Assembly (NCBI RefSeq): GCF_937981295.1
Contig: NZ_CALJPC010000087.1
Span: 12,320-76,319 of the forward strand
Direction of reading: 5' to 3'
Length of the DNA stretch: 64,000 nucleotides
From: an uncultured Campylobacter sp.
GTDB taxonomy: Bacteria > Campylobacterota > Campylobacteria > Campylobacterales > Campylobacteraceae
The stretch's first letter is position 1. Each line of letters opens with the position of its first letter. This document shows positions 8,650 to 17,389 of this stretch, piece by piece. The notes under the pieces were generated by a model that was not told the origin of the DNA, ran no database searches, and was given only the letters and a program-made list of their open reading frames with translations. A program made the position numbers and the translations under genes.

Positions 8650-10062
8650 ATGCAAAATTTTCTCGACAAACTCACCGCCACAATTGACGCAATCAACTCC
8701 TTTTTGTGGGGTCCGTACTTTCTAATCGCCCTACTTTGCGGCACCGGCGCGTATTTTACGGCGCGCTTGCATTTAGTGCAAATTTTTAAATTTAGAATGG
8801 GCGCGCGCAAGCTTTTCGGCAACTTCTCCCTGCACGGCGAGGCTGCGGGCAAAAGCGGCATGAGCTCGTTCCAAGCCGTCGCCACGGCGATCGCGGCGCA
8901 AGTCGGCACGGGCAACCTGGTAGGCGCCAGCACCGCATTAGTTATGGGCGGACCGGGCGCTATATTTTGGATGTGGTGCGCAGCGTTTTTAGGCATGGCG
9001 ACGAATTTCGCAGAGATCTGCCTGGCTCAAATTTACCGCACCAAGGACGACAGCGGACATATGATCGGAGGTCCCGCGTTTTACATCAGCCGCGGACTCA
9101 AAAGCCCCCTTGCCAAGCCTTTAGCGGCATTTTTTGCTCTAGCCATCATCTTTGCTTTGGGTTTCATGGGCAATATGGTGCAGGCAAACTCCATTTCAGA
9201 CGGCTTTAGCAGTGCATTCGGGATCCCAAAATGGGCGAGCGGCGCAGCCTTAGCACTCATCTGCTGCGTCATTTTTTTCGGCGGCGTCAAAGCGATCGCA
9301 CGCGTAGCCGAAAAGGTCGTGCCACTAATGGCGATCTGCTACGTGCTCGTCGGTCTCGTCATCATCGGCTCAAATTTCGATAAAATTCCATCCGTCATCG
9401 CGCTGATATTCAAAGCCGCATTTGATCCATCGGCTGCCTGGGGCGGCGCTACGGGTGCTACGATCGCCACTGCGATGAGATACGGCATCGCGCGCGGGCT
9501 CTTTTCAAACGAAGCGGGCATGGGCTCGACGCCGCACGCACACGCCGCGGCGAATGTCAAACACCCCGTAGATCAAGCCGTGCTCGGCATAATGGGCGTT
9601 TTCGTCGATACATTCATCGTGCTTAACATCACCGTTTTTGTCGTGCTTAGCACCGACGTAGTCACCTTCGAAAACGGCAAGGCGGTATTTTCGGGCATCT
9701 CGCTGGTGCAGGAAGCCTTCGCATCGCAAATTTTGGGTCGCAGCGGCGGCTACGGCTTCGTGGCGATCTGCCTGTTTTTCTTCGCATTTACCACGATTTT
9801 GGGCTGGTACTACTTCGCCGAGATTAATGTGCGCTATCTGCTCGGCGCAAAATTCGTCAAGCTCTTGCAAATTTTGGTCGTCGCATTCGTATTCATAGGA
9901 AGCGTGCAAAAGATCGACCTCGTCTGGGGGCTAGCGGATATGTTTAACGGACTAATGGTGATCCCAAATTTAATCGCGATCATCCTACTTAGCCCCGTCG
10001 TCGTGCGGCTTTTGAGCGACTTTAACGACGGCAAAAGCTACGACGTAAACGACTACAAATAA
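8650..10062 (+). CDS. Sodium:alanine/glycine symporter (AGCS family)
   Basis: This 470-residue inner-membrane protein has about 11 hydrophobic segments. The AGCS signature is strong: GKSGMSSFQAVATAIAAQVG (~74-93) followed by TGNLVGAS, MWCAAFLGMATNFAE (~110-124) and FSNEAGMGSTPHAHAAA (~287-303). These residues form the sodium and amino-acid sites in AlsT/DagA-type carriers. The length is standard. GGAAAAG precedes ATG 8650. It stands alone between two unrelated genes. Substrate preference (alanine, glycine, possibly glutamine) cannot be read from sequence. Confidence 0.92.
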   Translation: MQNFLDKLTATIDAINSFLWGPYFLIALLCGTGAYFTARLHLVQIFKFRMGARKLFGNFSLHGEAAGKSGMSSFQAVATAIAAQVGTGNLVGASTALVMGGPGAIFWMWCAAFLGMATNFAEICLAQIYRTKDDSGHMIGGPAFYISRGLKSPLAKPLAAFFALAIIFALGFMGNMVQANSISDGFSSAFGIPKWASGAALALICCVIFFGGVKAIARVAEKVVPLMAICYVLVGLVIIGSNFDKIPSVIALIFKAAFDPSAAWGGATGATIATAMRYGIARGLFSNEAGMGSTPHAHAAANVKHPVDQAVLGIMGVFVDTFIVLNITVFVVLSTDVVTFENGKAVFSGISLVQEAFASQILGRSGGYGFVAICLFFFAFTTILGWYYFAEINVRYLLGAKFVKLLQILVVAFVFIGSVQKIDLVWGLADMFNGLMVIPNLIAIILLSPVVVRLLSDFNDGKSYDVNDYK

Positions 10063-10068
10063 CGCCGC

Positions 10069-10104
10069 GCGTTAAATTTCAAGCTCGCACTTGAAATTTA
10101 GCGC
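10069..10104. terminator. Long inverted repeat after the symporter gene
   Basis: An 11-bp perfect stem (TAAATTTCAAG / CTTGAAATTTA) with loop CTCGCA is extended by a G-T pair and three GC pairs to about 15 bp. It begins 7 bases after the symporter stop. There is no clear U-tract, so it may act as a weak terminator or as a processing and stability hairpin. Confidence 0.5.
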
Positions 10105-10185
10105 AAAATCACCGCAAAATTTAGAATTTTAAAATTCTTTTCGAGCTAAAATCATAGCCTAAATTTTATGATCTAAGGAGAAGGC

Positions 10186-10221
10186 ATGCAAATTTTAAGG
10201 AGCAAAAAATGCCCGTTTTAA
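10186..10221 (+). CDS. Possible 11-codon leader ORF overlapping the MOSC gene start
   Basis: ATG 10186 is preceded by AAGGAGAAGG, a better-looking Shine-Dalgarno than most here. It encodes MQILRSKKCPF and stops at TAA 10219-10221, just inside the MOSC gene in another frame. The MOSC Shine-Dalgarno (AAGGAG) lies inside this mini-ORF, so its translation could affect initiation. It may instead be chance in a purine-rich leader. No conservation data are available. Confidence 0.25.
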   Translation: MQILRSKKCPF

Positions 10222-10895
10222 AGGCATTGCTGACCGGGCAACCGCGCGCTTACGGCGACGAGCGCGCTACGCAGCCTCTAAAAAGGCGCTGGGAGACGGC
10301 GATATTCAAGCAAGCTAGAGCGGGTGAAGTGCGCGCGAATGAGCTTGGATTCGAGGGTGACGCGGTAGCCGACACGCTACATCACGGCGGCACGGAAAAG
10401 GCGATTTTTGCCAACTCGCTGCAAAATTACGCCGCGTGGGAGAGGTTTTTGGGGCTTAAAAATCTAGCCTACGGCGCAATGGGCGAAAACCTCACGATCA
10501 GCGGATTAGACGAGCAAAACGTCTGCATCGGCGATGTGCACCGCATAGGCTCGCTGGTGCTACAAGTAAGCCAGCCGCGCAAGCCCTGCTACAAGCTCTC
10601 GATGCGCTGGGGTAACGCGGAGATGACGGCGGAGATCGCGCGCAGCGGACTTACCGGCTGGTACTACCGCGTGCTGGAGGCTGGCTCGTGCCGCGCGGGA
10701 GACGAGATCTACGTCGTAGAGCGCGACCCCGCTATAATGAGCGTGATGGAGCTTAACCGTCTATTTTACGGCGAGCGTATCGATGAAGGGCTGTTAGCAA
10801 AATTTAACCGGCTTGCGACACTTACTCCAAAATGGCGCGAGGATATGCGCCGCAAGCTAGAAGGCAGCTACGACGACGGTTTTATGCGGCTATGA
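10209..10895 (+). CDS. MOSC domain protein (YiiM-like)
   Basis: This 228-residue protein is built as a MOSC domain: GFEGDAVADTLHHGGTEKA (~49-67), YGAMGENLTISGL (~89-101), VLQVSQPRKPCYKLS with the conserved Cys (~116-130), then a C-terminal helix pair. It is similar to E. coli YiiM, which reduces N-hydroxylated compounds with a molybdenum cofactor bound by the MOSC Cys. AAGGAG lies 7-12 bases before ATG 10209. A second Shine-Dalgarno and a short reading frame overlap its start (see 10186-10221). Molybdenum use would fit the reductase at the window end, but the two are far apart. Confidence 0.85.
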   Translation: MPVLKALLTGQPRAYGDERATQPLKRRWETAIFKQARAGEVRANELGFEGDAVADTLHHGGTEKAIFANSLQNYAAWERFLGLKNLAYGAMGENLTISGLDEQNVCIGDVHRIGSLVLQVSQPRKPCYKLSMRWGNAEMTAEIARSGLTGWYYRVLEAGSCRAGDEIYVVERDPAIMSVMELNRLFYGERIDEGLLAKFNRLATLTPKWREDMRRKLEGSYDDGFMRL

Positions 10896-11702
10896 AATTT
10901 AGCGCCAAAGCGGCGTTTTAAAACAGCAAAGCAGCGCCGCGCCTTATTGTTTTAAAACACAACACTCTTGGCGCGGATTTCAAAATACTTTCTAAGCCGC
11001 CGATGCTAAGTTTCAAGACACTTCTTGGCTACTCAATATCGGCTTACAAAAAATACTTTCTTGATGCGAGCTGCAAATTCAGACTAAATTCCAAAGACGA
11101 AATTTTAATTTGATCCGCGCTGATCGCGCGCAAATGCGATCTATTTTCGCACTCTGTTTTGCAGTGCGACACAGGCTACAAGCAAAATTAAAGACGCAAA
11201 TTTAACCGCGCTTAGAATTTAATCTTTTATGAAATCTAAATTTAGCCGCACATTCAAAGCCGCAAGCGCCGCTCTTTATAAATTTTAAAATTTAAAAGCG
11301 GTAAATTTAACTCTCTTGCTCGCAGTGAATTTTTTTCAAAAATCAAAAAGCGAACTATTTTTACTCGCGAGGCAACCTCATCTCGCGCATTTAGCGGCAC
11401 AACCTACGCTGCAAACGAGCTTCCTCAAAGCTTTGTAACGCGCGCCAAATTAGACATGTCAGATACTTCGCCAAGCGCCTTTCAAAGCTCATTTATAGCG
11501 CTTGCTATAAGTAGAATTTTGCGCGGAATTTTGCGCGACGCGGCAACAATTACGACCTTTTAAGAGCGCGCACCGCAGCTCAAAAGCCTATTTTAGCTTT
11601 TTAAACTTTCTATAACTTCCCCCGGCGCAAGCAAGCCACCGCTCAAAGACCTATTTTAGCTTTTTAAACCGCACCCGTATGGCTCAAAGTCCATTCCTGC
11701 GC
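10896..11702. other. 807-base spacer without recognisable gene
   Basis: A small CGCC/GGCG hairpin with TTTT follows the MOSC stop (10903-10919) and may terminate it. The rest is a mosaic of AATTT-containing pieces with stops in all frames, plus a 28-base direct repeat near the end (listed separately). No RNA gene was recognised. Confidence 0.6.
11579..11669. repeat. 28-base direct repeat, two copies 63 bases apart
   Basis: Copies at 11579-11606 and 11642-11669 match at 26 of 28 positions and share the core CCTATTTTAGCTTTTTAAAC. A third partial start (GGCTCAAAGTCC) follows at 11681. They lie just downstream of the reverse-strand DUF6892-like gene, so they could be decayed terminator-like units or products of local tandem duplication. 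Confidence 0.6.
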
Positions 11703-12719
11703 TCACTCCACTATCGCAATCCTCGCATCCGCGCAGGCTTTTCGCGCCTTTTTGGATATGCCGATGCCGGTCGTCTCGATCTTTTTAAGATTAATGAAGG
11801 GCGCAAGCTCCGCGGCATCGATATTTTTGATGTCGAAAAGCTCGTCCTCGCCGTCCCAATCAGGCGCGATTTGCAGGTAAATTTCGTTTCCGCCGTCAAG
11901 ATGTAGCTCGTTCACCTGCTCCGCCAAATCCGCAGGGACCGGATAGTCCTTGAACCACTTTTTGGCTTGCGGCAGCGCGCCGAAGTCCGCGTACGGATCG
12001 ATGCCGCGCTCCTCACAGTACTCAAACACGTCAAATTTAGGCTGTAGCAGTGCTTTTTCATACATCAGCTCGTTCATCACGGCGATTTTGAAATTGAAAT
12101 TTTTAAACGCTAGCGTCTCGCCCGCCGCGCGCGGAAGCTTAAATTTATCGCTCGGCCTGCGCTTTACCTTTTTCTCTTTTTGATTGATGCAGACGCGCCC
12201 TATCGGCATTTTCGCAGCTCGCACGATGTCTGCGATCTCGTCGGTGTCGCGCTTAGCGAAGCGCTCGGCAAAGTCCATCGCGCCTATGCGCTCCTGCACG
12301 GCCTCTGCGAGAGCTAGCGAGACTTCGAATTTGCCTAGGCTAAGCTCCAAAAATATATATGCGCCGCGCAGCTCCTGTTCTGGCACGGCCTCAAGCGGCG
12401 GCCTACCCTCAAGCGTGAACGCGCCGCCGTAGAGCTTGCGCGGAACCTCGTGCTGCACGCCCTTTGCGACCTCAAGCATCAAAACTATCTCGGAAAGCCT
12501 CGGTTCTGCGAGCTCTCCTGTGCGCACGAAGGCAAAAATCCCCGCCTCATCCCAAAAATAGCGGCTTTTGCCCTCCCCGTCATTGATCACGCGCGGCTGG
12601 TCCAAGGCTTCATTAAATTTAGCTAGATCAAACCCGCAGTTTACACCACCGATAAAAATGCCGTCAGAGCGCACGTCGACGTCAAATTTATCCTTTTTAA
12701 AAATATCAAATAGCCCCAT
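11703..12719 (-). CDS. DUF6892-like protein, immunity-protein-like
   Basis: This 338-residue soluble protein has an N-terminal region ending in RYFWDEAGIFAFVR (~53-66), resembling the small domain often fused upstream, and a C-terminal half (~200-338) that I recognise as DUF6892-like. That half contains NFKIAVMNELMYEKALL, PKFDVFEY, a long acidic stretch with DGGNEIYLQIAPDWDGED and a final leucine-rich strand-turn. Such proteins often sit singly in accessory clusters beside SMI1/KNR4 proteins, and a broken SUKH gene lies directly upstream here. An immunity role is inferred from this company only. The start at 12719 is in-frame ATG with AGGAGCGATAAA upstream. Confidence 0.6.
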   Translation of the reverse strand: MGLFDIFKKDKFDVDVRSDGIFIGGVNCGFDLAKFNEALDQPRVINDGEGKSRYFWDEAGIFAFVRTGELAEPRLSEIVLMLEVAKGVQHEVPRKLYGGAFTLEGRPPLEAVPEQELRGAYIFLELSLGKFEVSLALAEAVQERIGAMDFAERFAKRDTDEIADIVRAAKMPIGRVCINQKEKKVKRRPSDKFKLPRAAGETLAFKNFNFKIAVMNELMYEKALLQPKFDVFEYCEERGIDPYADFGALPQAKKWFKDYPVPADLAEQVNELHLDGGNEIYLQIAPDWDGEDELFDIKNIDAAELAPFINLKKIETTGIGISKKARKACADARIAIVE

Positions 12720-12752
12720 TTTATCGCTCCTGATTTTTCCTTAAATTTCGTT

Positions 12753-13477
12753 TTAAAATTTTTCCAAAACCCCATAAAAATCGTCTGCAAAAAGCCTATC
12801 CTCGCTCTGCGCGTAGTCGCGCACATAGACTTTGTATTCACACGGCGCATCGCCTGCCGCTTCGCTCGCTATCTCTTTCGTCGCTCCATTTGCCGCCTCG
12901 TCTGCCATCTCGCTCATTGTCGCGCCCGCCGTTTTACATGTCGTTTCGTCCGCCGCTTCGGCATTCATATCGCGTGCCGCATCCGGCGATCTCTCCGCGC
13001 GCGCTTCGTCGTCCGATGCCCTATTTTCCGCACCGTGGATACCGTCGCGACGACTGTATCACGCGCCGTCGCGCCCGCAGCTTCGCCACTCGTGCTCTCA
13101 ACCGTCTTGCCGCGCACCGTATTAGACGAGCCGTCCGCTATGTCGCTTGCGGGCGAAATTTTAAAATAATACTCCTCGTCCTCGAGCTGCAAAAATACGA
13201 GCTCGTCCGCGGCGAATAGGCCATTTTTCAGATTTACCTCATACGTGTAGCAGATGTCGGCGTCGGCACTATCCGCAAACTCGGGCGGCGCGATCGTTTT
13301 TAGCTCCGTCCCCGTCGCGCTGACGTTAGCATATCTTAGCAGCATCCGCTTATAGCTCGCAGGCAGCGCAAAACCGAGCCGCCGCTGCGCCTGCGCGATC
13401 CATGCGGGCTCTATGTCGCTGCGCCCCGAGACCGTGATATTTTTAGATTTTTGAATAAGTTTTTCTATTATTTTGAT
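12753..13477 (-). pseudogene. SMI1/KNR4 (SUKH) family protein, frameshifted within a low-complexity insert
   Basis: The frame from ~13477 reads KIIEKLIQKSKNITVSG, then AQRRLGFALPASYKRMLLRY and LVFLQLEDEEYYFKIS, a classic SUKH fold. It then enters an Ala/Thr/Ser/Glu-rich segment and stops at 12965. The expected SUKH C-terminus (YKVYVRDYAQSEDRLFADDF) lies in the next frame and ends at 12753. The switch maps to ~13040-13100, inside the insert. No ATG is present in frame at the N-terminus; an ATC (13475-13477) occupies the position where an ATG would give MKIIEK. The gene is therefore probably inactive. Confidence 0.7.
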
Positions 13478-13689
13478 CCCGTTTCGAGCGAGAAATTTTA
13501 ACGCCTTAGCAGCACTAAAACGCGCTGTTTACATAAACCCGCGGGCATTTGGCGCGGCTTTGAAAATCTAAATTTAAAAGCTCGCGCAGCTTCAACTTTA
13601 AAGCGAGCCGTTTAAATTTCGAGCAGCCCGCACATAAAATTTCAACCGCAAACGCGAACCGGCAGAGTTCTAGCGATCTAAATTTAGCG

Positions 13690-14067
13690 CTAGGCCCTAG
13701 CCAGCGCTATTACTTCGATCTCCACAAGCGCACCTTTGGGGAGTTTAGCGACCTGCACCGTGCTGCGAGCGGGCTTGTGCTCGCCGAACGCCGCTGCGTA
13801 TATCTCGTTCACCGCGGCAAAATCGCCCATATCGGCCAGAAAAATCGTCGTTTTGACGGCATCCTGCAGCGTCGCGCCCGCCTCTTTCAGGATCGCGGCG
13901 AGATTTTGCAAAACCTGCCTGCTCTGCGCCTCCACGCCGCCCGCGACGAACTCGCCGTCTGGCTTAAGCGCGATCTGCCCTGAGGTAAAGATGAGCCCGC
14001 CCGCCTTGATCGCCTGAGAGTATGGTCCGATGGCCTGCGCCGCATCGGGAGTCGAGATGATCTGCAT
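13690..14067 (-). CDS. ridA: RidA/YjgF family enamine/imine deaminase
   Basis: Starting at ATG 14067, which follows AAAGGA, the protein has 125 residues, the normal RidA size; the longer in-frame start adds a non-family extension. Signature blocks are AAQAIGPYSQAIKAGGLIFTSGQ (~9-31), the central DAVKTTIFLADMGDF, and the C-terminal ARSTVQVAKLPKGALVEIE with the active-site Arg that binds the substrate carboxylate. RidA hydrolyses reactive 2-aminoacrylate-type enamines produced by PLP enzymes. It is a single gene with no operon partner visible. Confidence 0.92.
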   Translation of the reverse strand: MQIISTPDAAQAIGPYSQAIKAGGLIFTSGQIALKPDGEFVAGGVEAQSRQVLQNLAAILKEAGATLQDAVKTTIFLADMGDFAAVNEIYAAAFGEHKPARSTVQVAKLPKGALVEIEVIALARA

Positions 14068-14097
14068 AGTAAATCCTTTGTGAAAAATTTCGCCCAT

Positions 14098-15120
14098 TTT
14101 ATCGCAAAATATTTTAGCATTGCTTTAGGCGGCGGAATTTCGCGAGCGAGGTTGCGGGTGCAGAGGGTACGACGGTGCAGCTAAAATTTAATAGGCAGAA
14201 AGGCGGCGGCACGGTAAAATTAATAAGCGCGGGGCGGCTAAATTTCGTTTATACAAACACCGCAATGCGGTGGAATTTAAATGGTATGGATAGGCAAAAT
14301 TTCGCCTACGATAGCAGAATGAAACGGCAAACGCAGCGGTGCGGTTAAATTTATCGCGCAAATACAGCGAGCAATATGGCGAGGGGCTAGCGCGGAATAG
14401 CGAGCCGTAGTGACGGAACGGCAAAATTTAAAATAGCCGATTGGCGCGGAAACAGCGCGTGAAAGTCCGCTAAATTTAACCGCTGCGAGTGGATTTGGTA
14501 ACACATACGGCAACGCGATAAAACGATCTACAAAGTAGTATTTTAAAATTTTGCTGACGTAAGCGTATGAAATTTTATAAGCACCAGCGCGATAATGCCG
14601 CGCGCTCGGCAATACGACGAAATTCTATCAATGGCGGGCAAATAAAATAGATACGCGGGCAATACGGCGAAATTTAACCGACACGAATAAATAAAATTTC
14701 ATCGGCGATACACAGCGAGATTGATATCATCGCAGCGGGATCGGTATGACGTTACGGCAAGATCAGCACTATCACAGCAGAAAGATCGGCGACACAGTAG
14801 TTACATCAAACGCTACAGCAAGATCTGCGCTATTGCGGCAGCAAAGTCAACGCCGTTGCAGTAAGTTCGGTGCGGCTTTACGATAAAATCGGCACCGCAG
14901 TAGTAAATTAATAGTGTCGCAGTAAGTTTGGTGCGACACTGCGGCAAAATCGGCGCTGCAGTAATAAAATCGACGCTGCCACAGCAGCAAGATCAGCGTC
15001 ATTGCGACAGATCGGCGAAGGCTCATAAAATTTTACGCGAAATTTTATACGAAATCCTGTATAAAATTCTATGATTTTGGCTTGAAATTAACCCGCGATC
15101 GACCCTCAACCAGTCTGTAA
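14098..15120. other. 1-kb spacer made of degenerate repeats
   Basis: No gene is seen. From ~14120 to 14700 the sequence alternates GCGGC-type and AAAATTTA pieces every ~20-30 bases. From ~14751 it becomes a decayed tandem array (separate entry). The apparent reading frames on the minus strand (for example 14277-14612) have no family features or plausible Shine-Dalgarno and are composition artefacts. Confidence 0.6.
14751..15017. repeat. Decayed tandem array, ~13 units of 17-25 bases
   Basis: Successive units share the approximate pattern GCAGcAAgATCgGCGc, for example CAGTAAGTTCGGTGC, CAGTAAGTTTGGTGC, CGGCAAAATCGGCGC and CAGCAAGATCAGCG. Units vary in length and sequence, so this is not a CRISPR array or a clean VNTR. 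It looks like an old slippage expansion between the ridA and TauE/SafE genes. Confidence 0.55.
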
Positions 15121-15882
15121 TTAACTTGCAATCAGTCCGTAAAGTAGCTTTAAAATCGTGGCGGCAACGACGAGCAGAAGCATCTTGCGCACAAATTTCA
15201 CGTCGCATCTCATCACGAGGCTTGAGCCTGCGAAGCTACCCGCGATCTGCCCGACCGCCATCACCGCTCCGACGAGCCATAAAATCTGCCCGCCGATGAT
15301 AAAAACGCCCAAAGAGACGATGTTTGAGGTGAAATTTAAAACCTTCGTGTGTGCGACCGCCTTTTTCATATATAGCCCTAAAATTCCCACGAGTGCAAAC
15401 GTCCAAAACGAGCCCGTACCAGGGCCGAAAAATCCGTCGTAAAACCCCAAAATAAGCCCGAAAATCGCGTAAAAGCTCTTTTTTGACATCTTGGGTTTGG
15501 CGGGCGCTTCGCCTAGGTTTGGCGAAAAAATCATATAAAAGAAAAGCGCCAGCAGCAGGATCGGAATGAGGTAGTTTAGGAATTTCGCATCGATTAGGAG
15601 TAGGACATAGGCGCCGACGAGTCCGCCTATGAACGTAAAAACCACGCCCCGCAAGATCTCCGCGGCATCGACATAGCCCTTGCGGATGAAATTTAAAGCG
15701 GCGGTGAAGCTTCCGAAGCTGCCTTGAAATCTATTTGTGGCGATCGCTACATGCGGCGGAACGCCCACGGCAAGCAGCGCAGGCAGCGATATCAGCCCGC
15801 CGCCGCCCGCGATCGAGTCGATAAATCCGCCGAAAAACGCCGCTGCAAAAAGCACCGCAAACTGCCAAAGTTCAAGCTCCAT
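15121..15882 (-). CDS. TauE/SafE (TSUP) family membrane permease
   Basis: This 253-residue protein has about eight hydrophobic helices in two repeats. The motif GGFIDSIAGGGGLISLPALLAVGVPP (~19-44) is the TSUP N-terminal signature, and FYDGFFGPGTGSFW (~147-160) is its counterpart in the second half. Family members export sulfite, sulfoacetate or other small anions, but the substrate cannot be assigned. It appears monocistronic, and an AT-rich orphan gene is divergently placed 110 bases away. Confidence 0.88.
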   Translation of the reverse strand: MELELWQFAVLFAAAFFGGFIDSIAGGGGLISLPALLAVGVPPHVAIATNRFQGSFGSFTAALNFIRKGYVDAAEILRGVVFTFIGGLVGAYVLLLIDAKFLNYLIPILLLALFFYMIFSPNLGEAPAKPKMSKKSFYAIFGLILGFYDGFFGPGTGSFWTFALVGILGLYMKKAVAHTKVLNFTSNIVSLGVFIIGGQILWLVGAVMAVGQIAGSFAGSSLVMRCDVKFVRKMLLLVVAATILKLLYGLIAS

Positions 15883-15966
15883 TTTTGTCCCTTTTTAATT
15901 TCCAATATTTTACAAAAGGTGAACTTAAATTTTAACCGCCGTACATCGCAATAGCAAATCGTATGC

Positions 15967-15972
15967 TATAAT
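15967..15972 (+). promoter_or_regulatory. Sigma-70 -10 box (TATAAT) of the 15993 gene
   Basis: TATAAT with the upstream TATGC extension lies 20 bases before ATG 15993, with AAGGA at 15983-15987 between them. The leader is therefore very short. Confidence 0.65.
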
Positions 15973-15992
15973 AGTAAAAAATAAGGATAAAA

Positions 15993-16613
15993 ATGAATAG
16001 TTTCAAAAAAATCATAGATCTGATTTTAAAAATTTTCATCATAAGCGTATCTATTTTAGGGGCAATCATCATATTAATAATAGCATTTATTATTGCGTCA
16101 ATTTATTTAAAACCATATAATGATTTTTGGAACGTAAAGAGCAATAATTTTGAAGAATTGAATATTTTAACAGACAATGCAGATATGGATGGATTACTTT
16201 TGTATCGTAGAAAAATTCAACCAAATGCCGCAGATAGTCTAGATGAAATCTGCTATGTTCATTACGTAAAGTTAAATTCTACTAACGGCATAGCAGAAAA
16301 GAAACTCATTGAAAACGGCTACAAACCCTCCAATAAATCCAATTGTGTCGCTCAAGATAGCAATCTAACGGAATTCAAAAAAATCACGTTTGCGGCGCCG
16401 TTTTTTCATTATCTAGGCTATAGTGATATATTTGATAAAATATATTTAGTCTATGGCTCAACAGCTCACTTAGATGTATCTACCATAAGCGCAAAAAATG
16501 GACAAATCTGGCAAAAGCAAGGACACGAAATTATTATCTATCCAGGAGAAAATATAATTCAAAAGAATAGACTGTTCTCCGAATGCTTCGGTCCACTTGG
16601 TATGTGTAATTAA
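15993..16613 (+). CDS. Membrane-anchored hypothetical protein, AT-rich
   Basis: This 206-residue protein has one strongly hydrophobic segment at ~11-36 (Ile-rich) followed by an extracytoplasmic-type domain with several Cys (around residues 86, 115, 198 and 205) that could pair. I recognise no family. Codon use is clearly more A+T-rich (Asn, Ile, Lys codons ending in A/T) than the G+C-richer neighbours, suggesting recent acquisition or a different ancestry. It has its own TATAAT promoter and AAGGA site. The gene ends 8 bases from the convergent TIGR02757-like gene, so the two share a terminator region with no obvious hairpin. Confidence 0.7.
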   Translation: MNSFKKIIDLILKIFIISVSILGAIIILIIAFIIASIYLKPYNDFWNVKSNNFEELNILTDNADMDGLLLYRRKIQPNAADSLDEICYVHYVKLNSTNGIAEKKLIENGYKPSNKSNCVAQDSNLTEFKKITFAAPFFHYLGYSDIFDKIYLVYGSTAHLDVSTISAKNGQIWQKQGHEIIIYPGENIIQKNRLFSECFGPLGMCN

Positions 16614-16621
16614 AACTGAAA

Positions 16622-17389
16622 TCAATCGGCCAGTAAAGGTAAAATTTTATCTATCTCGCCGCTCTGTCCGAGGCGATACAGCGCGAAGTCGTATTTGATG
16701 GGATCGCTCGGATCGAAGCGCCTTAAGCTTTGCGTAAGCTGCAAAACCGCCTCAAAATCGTAACTCTTGCGATCGATCAGCCCAAGCTTAAGCGAAACTT
16801 TATGCGTGTGGGTATCGAGCGGGATGAGGAGGCGCGATTTTTCGATCTTTTTGTACAGCCCCAGATCGATGTCGCTGTCGCGCACCGCCCAGCGCAGGAA
16901 GAGATTGTAGCGCTTATACGGCGACGTGGGCTTTTGCGCGAAGCCGCGCCCGAAAAAAAACTCATACCCAGGACTGCGGTAGGGATTTAATCTGTAAATC
17001 TCGCCGATTAAAAAATTTATCCCATCCTCGATCCGTCCGCTTTTTTGCATGCCGCGAAGCACGCTTTCTTCGATGCTAAGGCTATTTTTAAGCCGCTTTA
17101 AAGTTATAAAAATTTCAGCGACGTCGCGCGGGCTTTGAAATCTATATTTTTTGCCCGCAAGCTCCGCGCCAATGCGCTCATCGCTTGCGTCCAAAAGCGA
17201 AAAATCAAGCGAGTGGAGGAATTTTAAAATTTGAGCCGCGTTACCGTAAGCAAACAACGCGCAGATGAGCGCTACGACGTCGTTTCGATGTCCCTTTGCG
17301 ACCTGCAGCGGATCGGGCGCGCCGAAAAGATCCGCGTCGCAATTTTTCAAATCGGCGTAATAATCTAAAATCTGCTTTAAGCTTTTCAT
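16622..17389 (-). CDS. TIGR02757 family (DUF2400) protein
   Basis: This 255-residue protein resembles the TIGR02757/DUF2400 family. It has the GHRNDVVALICALFAYGNAAQILKFL-like N-terminal helices (~32-60), the central KRYNLFLRWAVR (~158-169) and LGLYKKIEKSRLLIPLDTHTHKVSLKLGL (~176-204), which looks like an HhH-glycosylase-type fold. The family is widespread in Campylobacterota and Bacteroidota, and its reaction is not established to my knowledge. It is the last gene of the reverse-strand operon from 22042. The ATG overlaps the rsmD stop by 4 bases. Confidence 0.75.
   Translation of the reverse strand: MKSLKQILDYYADLKNCDADLFGAPDPLQVAKGHRNDVVALICALFAYGNAAQILKFLHSLDFSLLDASDERIGAELAGKKYRFQSPRDVAEIFITLKRLKNSLSIEESVLRGMQKSGRIEDGINFLIGEIYRLNPYRSPGYEFFFGRGFAQKPTSPYKRYNLFLRWAVRDSDIDLGLYKKIEKSRLLIPLDTHTHKVSLKLGLIDRKSYDFEAVLQLTQSLRRFDPSDPIKYDFALYRLGQSGEIDKILPLLAD

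Noticed and set aside
9505..9909. 134-codon frame opposite the symporter
   Set aside because: Antisense shadow of a strongly supported membrane protein gene.
14277..14612. 111-codon frame on the minus strand
   Set aside because: Lies in repeat-rich spacer, Arg/Ala/Tyr-rich nonsense composition, no ribosome site.
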